A DNA stretch of 64,000 nucleotides, taken from the NCBI RefSeq assembly GCF_001420605.1, contig NZ_LJIZ01000023.1, positions 62,001 to 126,000 of the forward strand, written 5' to 3'. The notes under the pieces were generated by a model that was given only the letters and a program-made list of their open reading frames with translations, had not been told where the DNA came from and made no database searches. This document shows, one piece after another, positions 53,106-61,468 of the stretch (its first letter is position 1; each line of letters starts with the position of its first letter). The stretch is from Bacillus sp. FJAT-25509. GTDB taxonomy: Bacteria > Bacillota > Bacilli > Bacillales > Bacillaceae_G. The position numbers were made by a program, and so were the translations under genes.

Positions 53106-56100
53106 TTATTGTACTACTGTTATTTTTTTAGGTGTAGAAGTAATTTTAAATCCATCCTTCGTAACTACATCAGCAGAGATATAGTACGTGCCATTCGGAA
53201 GGTCAGGCTTTGGTACCCATGTTGTATGGATTTCTTTTTCATTTTTAAATGCAATCGTATCGACGACATTACCATTTGCATCTTTTACATTGAATGTCCA
53301 ATCACTTCTATTTTGAGCAAAATAGTCGATATCTGCTTGTCTATCTTTATTTATTTTAGTTGTAGGATATACACTAGCATTTGAAAGAACCATCCAATCA
53401 CTCATATATTTTGGACTCTGATCTCCCCAGACTGTGTATGAGTGATTAAATGCATTGTCAGCTCCAATAACGACAATACTTTTCGGTTCTGTATTTACTA
53501 CTAATGTTTGTGCTGAGCCTGGCATATAGTTATTACCGTCAACCCAAACAGATGAAGCAACATAACCACTGCCGTTTTCGTTATCTGTACCTTTCCATGA
53601 AATTTCATATTTACCATTAGTTGGTGTTACTTTTATATCTGTAACCTTTGGTAGAGTAGAATCTACTTTTACTGGCATTTTTACTTCTTGTGGTCTAGCA
53701 CCTGGATAGTCTAGAGTTGTTCTGATTACATATTGATAAGTTCCATCAGGTACAAGATTGCCTAACTGATCAGTCATATTCCAATAGTAACTGTCAGCAT
53801 AAGAATAATCACCGTATGACATAATATTTTTTCTAAATTTCCAAGGTGTTCCTGTAAATTCACTAAAGTCTCCTAAGTAATTAACGATTTTTCCTGATTG
53901 GTCTTTAATATACATTTCAGTTTTTTGTAAATTTCGTAATGCTGTAAATCCAGCATATATACCTTGTAAATGATAGTTCGGAGAGATGGCAATTTTATTT
54001 AAATTGAAAGTTCCAGTTTTACCATCATACCCCTTTGGTGCACTTCCAGAATATTCATCCCATAGTGCCGTATAGCCTAAAAATGCATCTTTATCCCATG
54101 CTGGAGCATCTATATTACGTGGTTCATCCCATTTTCCGTAAAAGCCCATATATGGAACTGATATAGTAACTGCTTTACTCTTGTCAACAGGAACTAGACG
54201 TACAAATCCTTCTACGAAACTATTATTCTTTATTGAATCAGGTAAAGAAACATTCACAGTTAACATTTTTGATTGGCCAGGTTTAATTTTTAGTAATGCT
54301 CCAGTTTTATCTGTTACTTTATTATCATTTACTGTGATCGATGCACCTTGAATTCGTTCACTAGTTAAAGTTAGATAATCTTTTGAATCCATCGTTCCAT
54401 CGTTATCTAAGTCAAATTGCTTCGTTTCAGTTTTATCCTTAAGCAAGTCAACATAAACATTGTATTCAATATCAGCACTATTATTTTTACCTTTAGGTGC
54501 ATCAAAAGCATCTACGTTTAATTTAAAACTTGTATTTTTGCCGATTTCTTTTAATGCTACAGCGCCAGCTTGTTCTAAAGGTGTGTTTCTACTTGTAACA
54601 ATAATCGGAGTGTTGATTGCATTTTGAATTTGCATTAAACCAGCGCCTTGTAAGCGAGGAGAATAAGGAACCTCTCCATTAGTTTTTGGATCCATTACAA
54701 TACTTGATGTGTTCATTAATGCAATTTTTGCTTTTAAAGCGGTATCTTCAGAATGTTGTAGCCCTTTTTCATAAAGTGACTGTAACACTAAAGCTGAACC
54801 ACCCGCAACATGAGGGGTTGCCATAGATGTTCCACTCATCACTTCATAATCATTTCCAGGTACAGTTGAATAAATATTTCCACCAGGAGCAGAAATTTCA
54901 GGTTTAAAATCTAATGTTGATGGCGTACCATACGATGAAAAACTAGACATTTTGTTTTTGTTAACATTATCGACCCAAGTATCGCCCGCTAATTTCATTT
55001 TTACAATTTGTCCACTTGTTAGTTTATTTATTAACTCTTGCCCTACTGCTTTACCAGTTGTAGCAGCCGGGATGGAGTACTCGCTCCAACCCAAGTAAGG
55101 ATAATCAGGTAAATCATCAGGTGGAATTGCAATTACTGCTTTAGCTTTAGCTCGTGCAGCATTAAATTGTAAGAAGGAGTAGTAAGTATATTGATTTTTG
55201 AATTTTGCTACTACAATTTTTCCTTCTACATTTTTATTAGTAAAATCAGCATTAGATGCTCCTTCGCCGACATATACTAGTTCATATTCCTGACCAAGTG
55301 TCAAGTTTTTAGAAAGCTTAAAATTAACACTTGGGGCAAACATTGTTTGATCTTGGAAAGGAAGTTTAAAACCACTTGCATCACCTAACGTGTTTAAATG
55401 CATTTTAGTATTTTCATAGGATGCAACCGATAAAGCATATGGGCTGACTCCTGGTGCACCGACTGTCCCAATATCAGGATCTTCTGCATAAGGTTGTTGG
55501 GCAGAAGGAAAAGGTAATGGATAATCAGTACTGTATGCCGAATTACCCGCCGCTACTACTACGAGGCTACCATGTTCTGTTGCAACTCGAATTGCTTTTT
55601 GAATAGGGTCGTCATCTTCACTAACATATCCTGCATCTACACCTAAACTCATATTGATTACATCTGCGCCCATTGTTACAGCATGTTCAATACCAGCAAT
55701 AATATCGTCCTCGTAAGCAGCTGCATCATTATCCGAGAATACTTTCTCAGCCAATAATTGTGTACCTGGAGCTATACCTTGAACCCCACCAGTTGAGTCA
55801 TCACCATTTGCACCGACGATTCCTGAAACATGTGTACCATGTGGACTACCATCACCTCGTGGGATAACATCGGTGTCATGATCAGCCCAGTCATAACCAG
55901 TTGGTACTTTATCTGTGTACCAAATATCCCATACTGCTGTAGCATCTAATTTACTTTGTATTCCACTTTTAGTTAATTTTTCTTTTTGTTTTCCCTTTTC
56001 CGTGATCGACATATCTTTATGTGTGTAATCAATACCTGAATCAATAATTGCTACAAGTAATCCCTCACCTTGGTAACCATATTGACTCCAAACCTTTTGA

Positions 56101-56615
56101 GCTTGTACTAATTCTTTGCTTGCTGCCATCGTTTCGTGGAATGTTCTTGCAATATGTACGCTAGTTACACCAGGAGTTTTCTTAATCTCGTTCAAGTTTT
56201 GATACTCTGTCTCAACACTCAATCCATTAAATCCTTCATAAAAGCGTTGTTTTAGCTTTGGAGAATGCGATTTAGCCCTATTATTCTTTTTGATTCCGTC
56301 CATTACTTTGTCTTGCTTTTCTTTGAATAATGATCTTTTGTTAGCAGATGTAAGATTAGTAGTTGAAGGCTGTGCAACTTCAACGATAAAACGAACTTTA
56401 TCAGTTGGTTTATAATTCTTTTCTGCTTTTTGACCATCTTTATATAGGTTTTCTTTCCCTTTTTGATCTAGTTTATGCGGTTCTTGAAAGTTAAGTGGTT
56501 TAGAAAGTGGTGTTGATTGTTTTGCAGATGCGAGTGCAGTATAAGATGAAAAAATTAAAGATGATAAAGCTGCGGTAGTCATTACTTTAAATGCATTCAT
56601 TTTACTGATTTTCAT
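53106..56615 (-). CDS. Large Vpr/C5a-peptidase-like subtilisin-family protease
   Basis: A 1169-residue secreted S8 protease. Signal peptide (residues 1 to about 31, ALASAKQ); propeptide to about 160; catalytic triad in AIIDSGIDYTHKD (Asp192), SPHGTHVSG (His259) and MSGTSMATPHVAGG (Ser); an inserted PA domain; Fn3/Ig-like C-terminal domains. A DLDNDGTMDSKD loop after the catalytic part is an EF-hand/dockerin-like calcium site. ATG 56615 follows AAAAGGAGAG; a start six codons earlier overlaps that site. It is a close paralogue of the protease at 61469, in opposite orientation. It has no LPXTG anchor. Confidence 0.9.
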   Translation of the reverse strand: MKISKMNAFKVMTTAALSSLIFSSYTALASAKQSTPLSKPLNFQEPHKLDQKGKENLYKDGQKAEKNYKPTDKVRFIVEVAQPSTTNLTSANKRSLFKEKQDKVMDGIKKNNRAKSHSPKLKQRFYEGFNGLSVETEYQNLNEIKKTPGVTSVHIARTFHETMAASKELVQAQKVWSQYGYQGEGLLVAIIDSGIDYTHKDMSITEKGKQKEKLTKSGIQSKLDATAVWDIWYTDKVPTGYDWADHDTDVIPRGDGSPHGTHVSGIVGANGDDSTGGVQGIAPGTQLLAEKVFSDNDAAAYEDDIIAGIEHAVTMGADVINMSLGVDAGYVSEDDDPIQKAIRVATEHGSLVVVAAGNSAYSTDYPLPFPSAQQPYAEDPDIGTVGAPGVSPYALSVASYENTKMHLNTLGDASGFKLPFQDQTMFAPSVNFKLSKNLTLGQEYELVYVGEGASNADFTNKNVEGKIVVAKFKNQYTYYSFLQFNAARAKAKAVIAIPPDDLPDYPYLGWSEYSIPAATTGKAVGQELINKLTSGQIVKMKLAGDTWVDNVNKNKMSSFSSYGTPSTLDFKPEISAPGGNIYSTVPGNDYEVMSGTSMATPHVAGGSALVLQSLYEKGLQHSEDTALKAKIALMNTSSIVMDPKTNGEVPYSPRLQGAGLMQIQNAINTPIIVTSRNTPLEQAGAVALKEIGKNTSFKLNVDAFDAPKGKNNSADIEYNVYVDLLKDKTETKQFDLDNDGTMDSKDYLTLTSERIQGASITVNDNKVTDKTGALLKIKPGQSKMLTVNVSLPDSIKNNSFVEGFVRLVPVDKSKAVTISVPYMGFYGKWDEPRNIDAPAWDKDAFLGYTALWDEYSGSAPKGYDGKTGTFNLNKIAISPNYHLQGIYAGFTALRNLQKTEMYIKDQSGKIVNYLGDFSEFTGTPWKFRKNIMSYGDYSYADSYYWNMTDQLGNLVPDGTYQYVIRTTLDYPGARPQEVKMPVKVDSTLPKVTDIKVTPTNGKYEISWKGTDNENGSGYVASSVWVDGNNYMPGSAQTLVVNTEPKSIVVIGADNAFNHSYTVWGDQSPKYMSDWMVLSNASVYPTTKINKDRQADIDYFAQNRSDWTFNVKDANGNVVDTIAFKNEKEIHTTWVPKPDLPNGTYYISADVVTKDGFKITSTPKKITVVQ

Positions 56616-57165
56616 TAAAACTCTCCTTTTCAATATGAAAATTTATCAATAATTGTATTTCTTAAACACGCTTTTAAGAGGATAGTAGGTTTTTAAAGAT
56701 GAGTGTTTGGAAATGTTAAACTAACTCTTATATTGAGTGACTAAATAAATACAATAATTAATATATATCCCACTAAATTTTAAGTAAATTGGGGAAATTC
56801 CACACTTTTAATGTGTGAATTTTCTGATTACAATGACAAGAATAGACAATTTCCGAACTTGGTTAATTATTCCAAGACAATTATTTTTAGGGAATCTGTT
56901 AGAATTTGGTGAAAAATCATTATTTGCCGGACTATTGATTTGGGGAAATTTTGTCAAAATCAATTATTTTTTAATGATTCGATTAAAAAAAGTTAAAGTT
57001 TTTTAATAAGTGTAGGCTGAGGTTTGGGAAATCGCACGATTATTTTTAAATCACATTTTTAAAGGGAGGTTATTAGAAGAAACTGTTACATTAAAATAGG
57101 CACATAATCGGACCCTCATTCATAATACTACGATAAAGGTTACTTTTAGCAGGATGGTGGTTGAA
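56616..57165. other. Divergent spacer upstream of the protease and repetitive-protein genes
   Basis: About 550 bases, very AT-rich. It has a hairpin with T-run (56795-56822), the word TTGGGGAAATT repeated (near 56789 and 56939), and a second poly-A/T stretch near 56985-57005. A 63-codon open frame (56815-57006) lacks a ribosome binding site and codon character and is not called. The promoter of the minus-strand protease must lie here. Confidence 0.5.
56795..56822. terminator. Hairpin in the divergent spacer
   Basis: AAATT-C-CACAC pairs with GTGTG-AATTT (10 bp with one bulge). Its position upstream of both flanking genes means it may be an operator or leader element instead of a terminator. 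Confidence 0.4.
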
Positions 57166-57771
57166 ATGGGAGACGAGTCTAAAGCATTAGTGGGATCTGT
57201 GATTGTATCGATTGGAACAATTACAGCTGCAATTGGCTCCACGCCATCTAACTATATAAAAAGTAGTGTTCGTGATGACTTATCTATAATCGGAAATGTT
57301 TTGCAGGCTACAGGAAATGGAATTGATGCTGATGTTGAGGGTACTGTACTCAGAGCACCTGGAAAATTAATAGGAGCAAGCGGAAATATTACTGTTCTTT
57401 CAGGACTGGTTTTCGACATTCAAAAAGAAGCATCCTATAAATTATTCATTGCAGGAAACTTGTTACAAGCTTTAGGGCAAGGCGTTAATATTGGAGATGT
57501 AGTTGACCTTACTCCTTTCCCAGGCCAGGCCGAAAATATTGTAGGGAGTCTGACATCATTTGTTGGAAACTCTTTACAGGCAATTGGATGGTCAGAAGCA
57601 CTATATGATCTTAAAGAGGATGAAACGAAGCTTAATTATTATGAGGAATATCTAAAAAAAGTAACGGCTACCGAATCTGAAACATTGGTTGCGATAGGAA
57701 GTTGGATTCAAGCAATTGGCACTGTTATTTCAGTAATTGGGGTAGTAAAAGAAGTAAGTGGCGCAAATTAA
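57166..57771 (+). CDS. Repetitive glycine/alanine-rich hypothetical protein (DUF6944-like)
   Basis: A 201-residue protein built from repeats of a GNxLQAxGxG element about every 35 residues: GNVLQATGNG, GNLLQALGQG, GNSLQAIGW and GSWIQAIGT. The first and last hydrophobic segments (SVIVSIGTITAAIGS and TVISVIGVV) are glycine-zipper-like and may enter membranes. It resembles a Bacillus family of 'repetitive' proteins of unknown role (DUF6944-like; from memory). ATG 57166 follows GGTGG; an ATG four codons earlier is possible. Confidence 0.6.
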   Translation: MGDESKALVGSVIVSIGTITAAIGSTPSNYIKSSVRDDLSIIGNVLQATGNGIDADVEGTVLRAPGKLIGASGNITVLSGLVFDIQKEASYKLFIAGNLLQALGQGVNIGDVVDLTPFPGQAENIVGSLTSFVGNSLQAIGWSEALYDLKEDETKLNYYEEYLKKVTATESETLVAIGSWIQAIGTVISVIGVVKEVSGAN

Positions 57772-58064
57772 CCGAAAAAAGGTAAATGCTACGAAACTTT
57801 GCGGAATTTGAGTTTAATAAGTTATACGTACATTAGTATAAAATATAGACAGAAGCGGGGATCAATTGTTCACGCTTTATTTGTATTGATCGGTTTTAGC
57901 TTAACTATGTTAAAATGCATTAACAGTAGAAAGTAAACGAAAATTATAGAAGAGTTTTTTAGTAAAGTTACATAAATTAAATAAAAAAACTTTTTACCCC
58001 CGTATCTTTTTGTACTTCTATTCCGTTTATAGGTTAGAGAGTGTTAATAAAGGAGTGAACATAA
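57772..58064 (+). other. Upstream region of the sigma factor gene
   Basis: 293 bases without a gene. The promoter of the sigma factor operon must lie here, but no sigma-A or ECF-type consensus could be identified with confidence. Confidence 0.4.
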
Positions 58065-58784
58065 ATGTCTAGTAAGTTTAGTCTTCACAGCATAGAAAAG
58101 GAAAAACAGGATGAAGCAACAGATGAATTCTATTGGAAGAATTACTATCCAAAATTGCAACGCTATTGTCGATTTCTAGCCCAAAATGAATGGGATGGTG
58201 ACGATATTGCGCAAGAAGCTTATTTTAAAGCAATAAAATACTATAGTAAGGAAAAAATGAATTCGGCTATATTAAATAAAATAGCTTACAATCATTGGAT
58301 TGATACTTTACGAAAAAGAAAAGAAGAAACGATAACTCCTGATTTTGAACTTTCTAAATATGCAGCTAGTCATCCGATTGATCATAAAATGAATAGTGTG
58401 GAGCTCTTACTTAAACATTTTACTCCAAAACAAGCGGTTATCTTTTTTCTAAAAGAAGCATTTCAATATAAATCCAAGGAAATAGCAGACATCTTAGGAA
58501 CAACAGAAATAGCCATAAAATCTAGTCTGCATCGAGCGAAAAAGCGTCTAGATAAAACGAACAAAGAGGAACAATCCCTTTCTGTTGACTATTTTTGGAA
58601 TGAGGAAGAACGCATGAAGCTTGAAGAAATTTTTCATTCAGCTTTAGAAGTCCAAGATCCTACCGTCTTAATTCAAGCGATCCCTTCCTTTGATCGAATT
58701 ATTGAAAGTCCTAAAATGCTATTCGGTAATTTCCAATCAGCTCGAACTCAAACTCCTTCAAGCACTCTCTGCATGGCTGCATAG
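58065..58784 (+). CDS. Sigma-70 family RNA polymerase sigma factor with C-terminal extension
   Basis: A 239-residue ECF-like sigma factor. Region 2 is at about 29-90 (YCRFLAQNEWDGDDIAQEAY is the core-binding part; IAYNHWIDTLRKRK contacts the -10). Region 4 is at about 110-165 (HFTPKQAVIFFLKEAF and IADILGTTEIAIKSSLHRAK). A 70-residue tail follows that is absent from simple ECF factors and ends SSTLCMAA. No anti-sigma gene is next to it; instead a clpP gene follows 31 bases on. AAAGGAG precedes the ATG. Confidence 0.85.
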   Translation: MSSKFSLHSIEKEKQDEATDEFYWKNYYPKLQRYCRFLAQNEWDGDDIAQEAYFKAIKYYSKEKMNSAILNKIAYNHWIDTLRKRKEETITPDFELSKYAASHPIDHKMNSVELLLKHFTPKQAVIFFLKEAFQYKSKEIADILGTTEIAIKSSLHRAKKRLDKTNKEEQSLSVDYFWNEEERMKLEEIFHSALEVQDPTVLIQAIPSFDRIIESPKMLFGNFQSARTQTPSSTLCMAA

Positions 58785-58815
58785 CCAATTAACGCTTTAA
58801 AGGAGGATTTTTTAA

Positions 58816-59400
58816 ATGACGACAGTTCCTTATGTTATTGAACAATCTAATCGTGGTGAACGTTCATATGATATTTATTCCCGTTTGTTAAAGGATCGAA
58901 TTATTATTATCGGTGATGAAATAAACGATCATGTAGCAAATAGTGTAGTTGCACAATTATTATTTTTAGCTGCAGATGCACCTGATAAAGAAATTTCACT
59001 TTATATAAATAGCCCTGGTGGGTCAACTTCAGCAGGATTTGCGATTTATGATACGATGCAATATATAAAGCCCGATGTTAGAACCATTTGTACGGGAATG
59101 GCAGCATCATTTGGTGCAATGCTTTTGCTGGCAGGAACAAAGGGGAAACGTTTTGCGCTTCCAAACAGCGAAATCATGATTCATCAACCATTAGGTGGGG
59201 CAAAAGGCCAGGCAACAGAAATTGAAATATCAGCACGCCGCATTTTAAAATTACGAGAACATATTAATCAAATAATTGCCGACCGAACAGGGCAGTCAGT
59301 TGAGAAGGTGGCAAAGGATACAGATCGTGATTATTTTATGAGTGCAGAAGAAGCGAAAGAATATGGAATAATTGATGAGATTCTATATCCAAATAATTAA
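58816..59400 (+). CDS. clpP: ATP-dependent Clp protease proteolytic subunit (paralogue)
   Basis: A 194-residue ClpP serine peptidase with an intact triad: Ser98 (GMAASFGA), His123 (MIHQPLGG) and Asp172 (RDYFMSA). It forms tetradecameric chambers that degrade substrates fed by ClpX/ClpC/ClpA-type unfoldases. AAAGGAGG precedes the ATG. It follows the sigma factor gene by 31 bases, an unusual context that suggests a second ClpP rather than the housekeeping copy. A terminator closes the pair. Confidence 0.93.
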   Translation: MTTVPYVIEQSNRGERSYDIYSRLLKDRIIIIGDEINDHVANSVVAQLLFLAADAPDKEISLYINSPGGSTSAGFAIYDTMQYIKPDVRTICTGMAASFGAMLLLAGTKGKRFALPNSEIMIHQPLGGAKGQATEIEISARRILKLREHINQIIADRTGQSVEKVAKDTDRDYFMSAEEAKEYGIIDEILYPNN

Positions 59401-59419
59401 CTTTATAATTAACTAAAGT

Positions 59420-59449
59420 AAAAAGGTTAGCGATGCTAGCCTTTTTTTC
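59420..59449 (+). terminator. Terminator after clpP
   Basis: AAAGGTTAGC pairs with GCTAGCCTTT (one mismatch), followed by TTTT. Confidence 0.9.
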
Positions 59450-59624
59450 GTGCACGGAGACAAGAATTGTTTTTACTTGTTTAAAAATGTAAAAATAATA
59501 CCGAGATTATTATAACGGGAGATTGTAATTGTAATGAATAAGCTAATTTTCTATGAATAGCATTAATTAGTACGTTAAAAGTTGTTCTAATTAAATACAA
59601 TAAATTAGAAGAGAAGGGATACAA

Positions 59625-60116
59625 ATGACTTTCGAACAAAAGAGTATAGCAGGCTTTATGCACCGAGGTATTACAGAAAAGAATACTTACTTCTTTTTAA
59701 ATGATTTTGCTTCCATCTTAGTAAGTGGGGAAGATACAAACGGAGCATTTTGCGTCTTGCACTGCAACGGTAAAAAAGATGGTGGACCTCCTCTTCATGT
59801 ACATGAAGAGGAGGATGAAACGTTTTATGTATTAGAAGGAGAAATTACTTTTTTTATTGGTAATCATACAATTTTGGCAAAGGCTGGAGATTATGTATTT
59901 GCTCCTCGAAGAATTCCCCATACATTTAATGTACGCTCTGAAGAAACTAAGTTCATTGTTACTGCTTATCCATCAGGTTTTGATCAATTTGTAAAAGAAC
60001 TATCTGTACCATTTTATAAAGGATTCAAAAAGCCTGAAGGTCCTCCATCAGCTGAAAAACTTCATAAGTTAATCGAGGTGTCAAAAAAATATAAAATTTC
60101 TTATCCAAGTTTATAA
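59625..60116 (+). CDS. Cupin-domain protein (quercetinase-like)
   Basis: A 163-residue single cupin. Motif 1 is GGPPLHVHEEEDETFYVLEGE, with His-His-Glu metal ligands (His57, His59 and Glu63 or so), and motif 2 is YVFAPRRIPHTFNV with the third His. It resembles quercetin 2,3-dioxygenase-type cupins of Bacillus. Substrate unknown; a metal-dependent dioxygenase or isomerase is likely. GAAGGG precedes the ATG. Probably monocistronic. Confidence 0.82.
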   Translation: MTFEQKSIAGFMHRGITEKNTYFFLNDFASILVSGEDTNGAFCVLHCNGKKDGGPPLHVHEEEDETFYVLEGEITFFIGNHTILAKAGDYVFAPRRIPHTFNVRSEETKFIVTAYPSGFDQFVKELSVPFYKGFKKPEGPPSAEKLHKLIEVSKKYKISYPSL

Positions 60117-60196
60117 ATTTAATAGAAGACTATGTTCTCCTTGGAATCTTATGTATTCTTTAATTAAATGGTTTTCTTAGGAAAAGAGGATACGAT

Positions 60197-60916
60197 ATGA
60201 ATTATTTTAATAAGCTAAATCCAATTGAAGCAGCACAACACTTTTTAAATAAGCATTGTCCAAACTGTCAGGGAGCATTATTAGCGGGTAGCGTAGTACG
60301 CGGGGAGGCAACAGAAACATCTGATCTTGATATCGTTATTTTTGATAAAAGCCTTAGCTCTTCATATAGAGAGTCATTAAATGAGTTTGGTTGGGAGATA
60401 GAAGTTTTTGTACATAATTTATCATCCTATAAACAATTTTTTAAAAGCGATTATGAGAGAGCTAGACCTTCACTTCCAAGGATGGTTTCTGAGGGGATTA
60501 TCTTAAAGGATACTGGAATAATGGAGGATATTAAAAAAGAAGCAAAAGATTTATTAGATAGGGGACCAAAAAAATGGTCAGAAGAAACAATAAAAATAAA
60601 GAGATATTTTATCACAGATGCACTGAATGATTTTAAAGGTTCCACTAGTAGAGCGGAGGAATTATTTATAGCAAATACTTTAGCTGAACTAGTAAGCGAA
60701 TTCGTTTTAAGAACAAATTGTAAATGGATTGGTTCATCAAAATGGGTCGTGCGTTCATTAAGAACTTATAACGAAGAATTTGCTAACTGTTTTGTAGATG
60801 CTTTTGATTTGTTTTATAGGACTGGTGAAAAGAATCAAATTTTCAAATTAGTGAATGAAGTTTTGCAACCATTTGGAGGACAATTATTTGAAGGGTTTTC
60901 TTTAGGCAAAATGTAG
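60197..60916 (+). CDS. Nucleotidyltransferase-domain protein
   Basis: A 239-residue protein. Its N-terminal part carries a polymerase-beta-like nucleotidyltransferase motif, LLAGSVVRGEATETSDLDIV (Gly-Ser ... Asp-x-Asp), with a third acidic residue expected in the EIEVFVH strand. The C-terminal half is helical. Such proteins transfer NMP to antibiotics, proteins or RNA; kanamycin-type enzymes and MNT-type antitoxins share the core. No HEPN toxin partner is adjacent, so a stand-alone resistance-like enzyme is more likely. AGAGGAT precedes the ATG. Confidence 0.78.
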   Translation: MNYFNKLNPIEAAQHFLNKHCPNCQGALLAGSVVRGEATETSDLDIVIFDKSLSSSYRESLNEFGWEIEVFVHNLSSYKQFFKSDYERARPSLPRMVSEGIILKDTGIMEDIKKEAKDLLDRGPKKWSEETIKIKRYFITDALNDFKGSTSRAEELFIANTLAELVSEFVLRTNCKWIGSSKWVVRSLRTYNEEFANCFVDAFDLFYRTGEKNQIFKLVNEVLQPFGGQLFEGFSLGKM

Positions 60917-61468
60917 ATTTGTAATTCAATCGTATGCATGTTAAGTAATAGGGGTCATATTTATGACTCTTTTTATTTTGGAAAGATTTAAAAGCTAATA
61001 CTTACATTAAACTATTAAACTTACCTAATAAAATAATAAAATTCATAGTTTTTCGATGTTTCTCTTGCAATATATTAGGTAATTTTTCCTGTTTTTTCGC
61101 CAAGGTTATCGAATTCTTGCTAAAAAAATATTTGTTTTGTTTTATTTTCCCCAATTTTCAGTTTTATCATTTCGGTCAAAAAATAAAAAATCCGACAAAA
61201 AAATATCTTTTTTTCCATGGATTAACATATTTTTGCATATGTCTGACATTTCTATGTATAAATATGATGAAAAATTTTGCGGAAAAACTAAGTAGATTCC
61301 CCCAATATACGTTCATATATGACAGATGTACAATTTAAATGTATTTAATTAACAGCCGCGAAAATCAGGTGAATAGGAAAACTTAAGTTTGTCATTATAT
61401 TTAACTATTACTCTATAGATCCAAGGTGGATTTAAGTAAATACAGAATAAATGTGTAGGAGTGTTGTT
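60917..61468 (+). other. Spacer upstream of the second Vpr-like protease
   Basis: 552 AT-rich bases. It contains a terminator (60952-60979) and otherwise no recognised element. A 73-codon open frame (61117-61338) has no ribosome binding site and a Phe/Lys/Ile composition of non-coding AT DNA, so it is not called. The protease promoter should lie in the last 150 bases. Confidence 0.5.
60952..60979 (+). terminator. Terminator after the nucleotidyltransferase gene
   Basis: GGGTCAT pairs with ATGACTC (7 bp, one G-U) and is followed by TTTTTATTTT. Confidence 0.75.

Noticed and set aside
56815-57006. 63-codon open frame in the spacer before the repetitive protein
   Set aside because: Starts within a hairpin, has no ribosome binding site and matches nothing recognised.
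60197-60916. MNT/HEPN toxin-antitoxin pair
   Set aside because: The nucleotidyltransferase has no adjacent HEPN gene and is longer than typical MNT antitoxins.
61117-61338. 73-codon open frame in the spacer before the right-edge protease
   Set aside because: No ribosome binding site; composition is that of AT-rich non-coding DNA.
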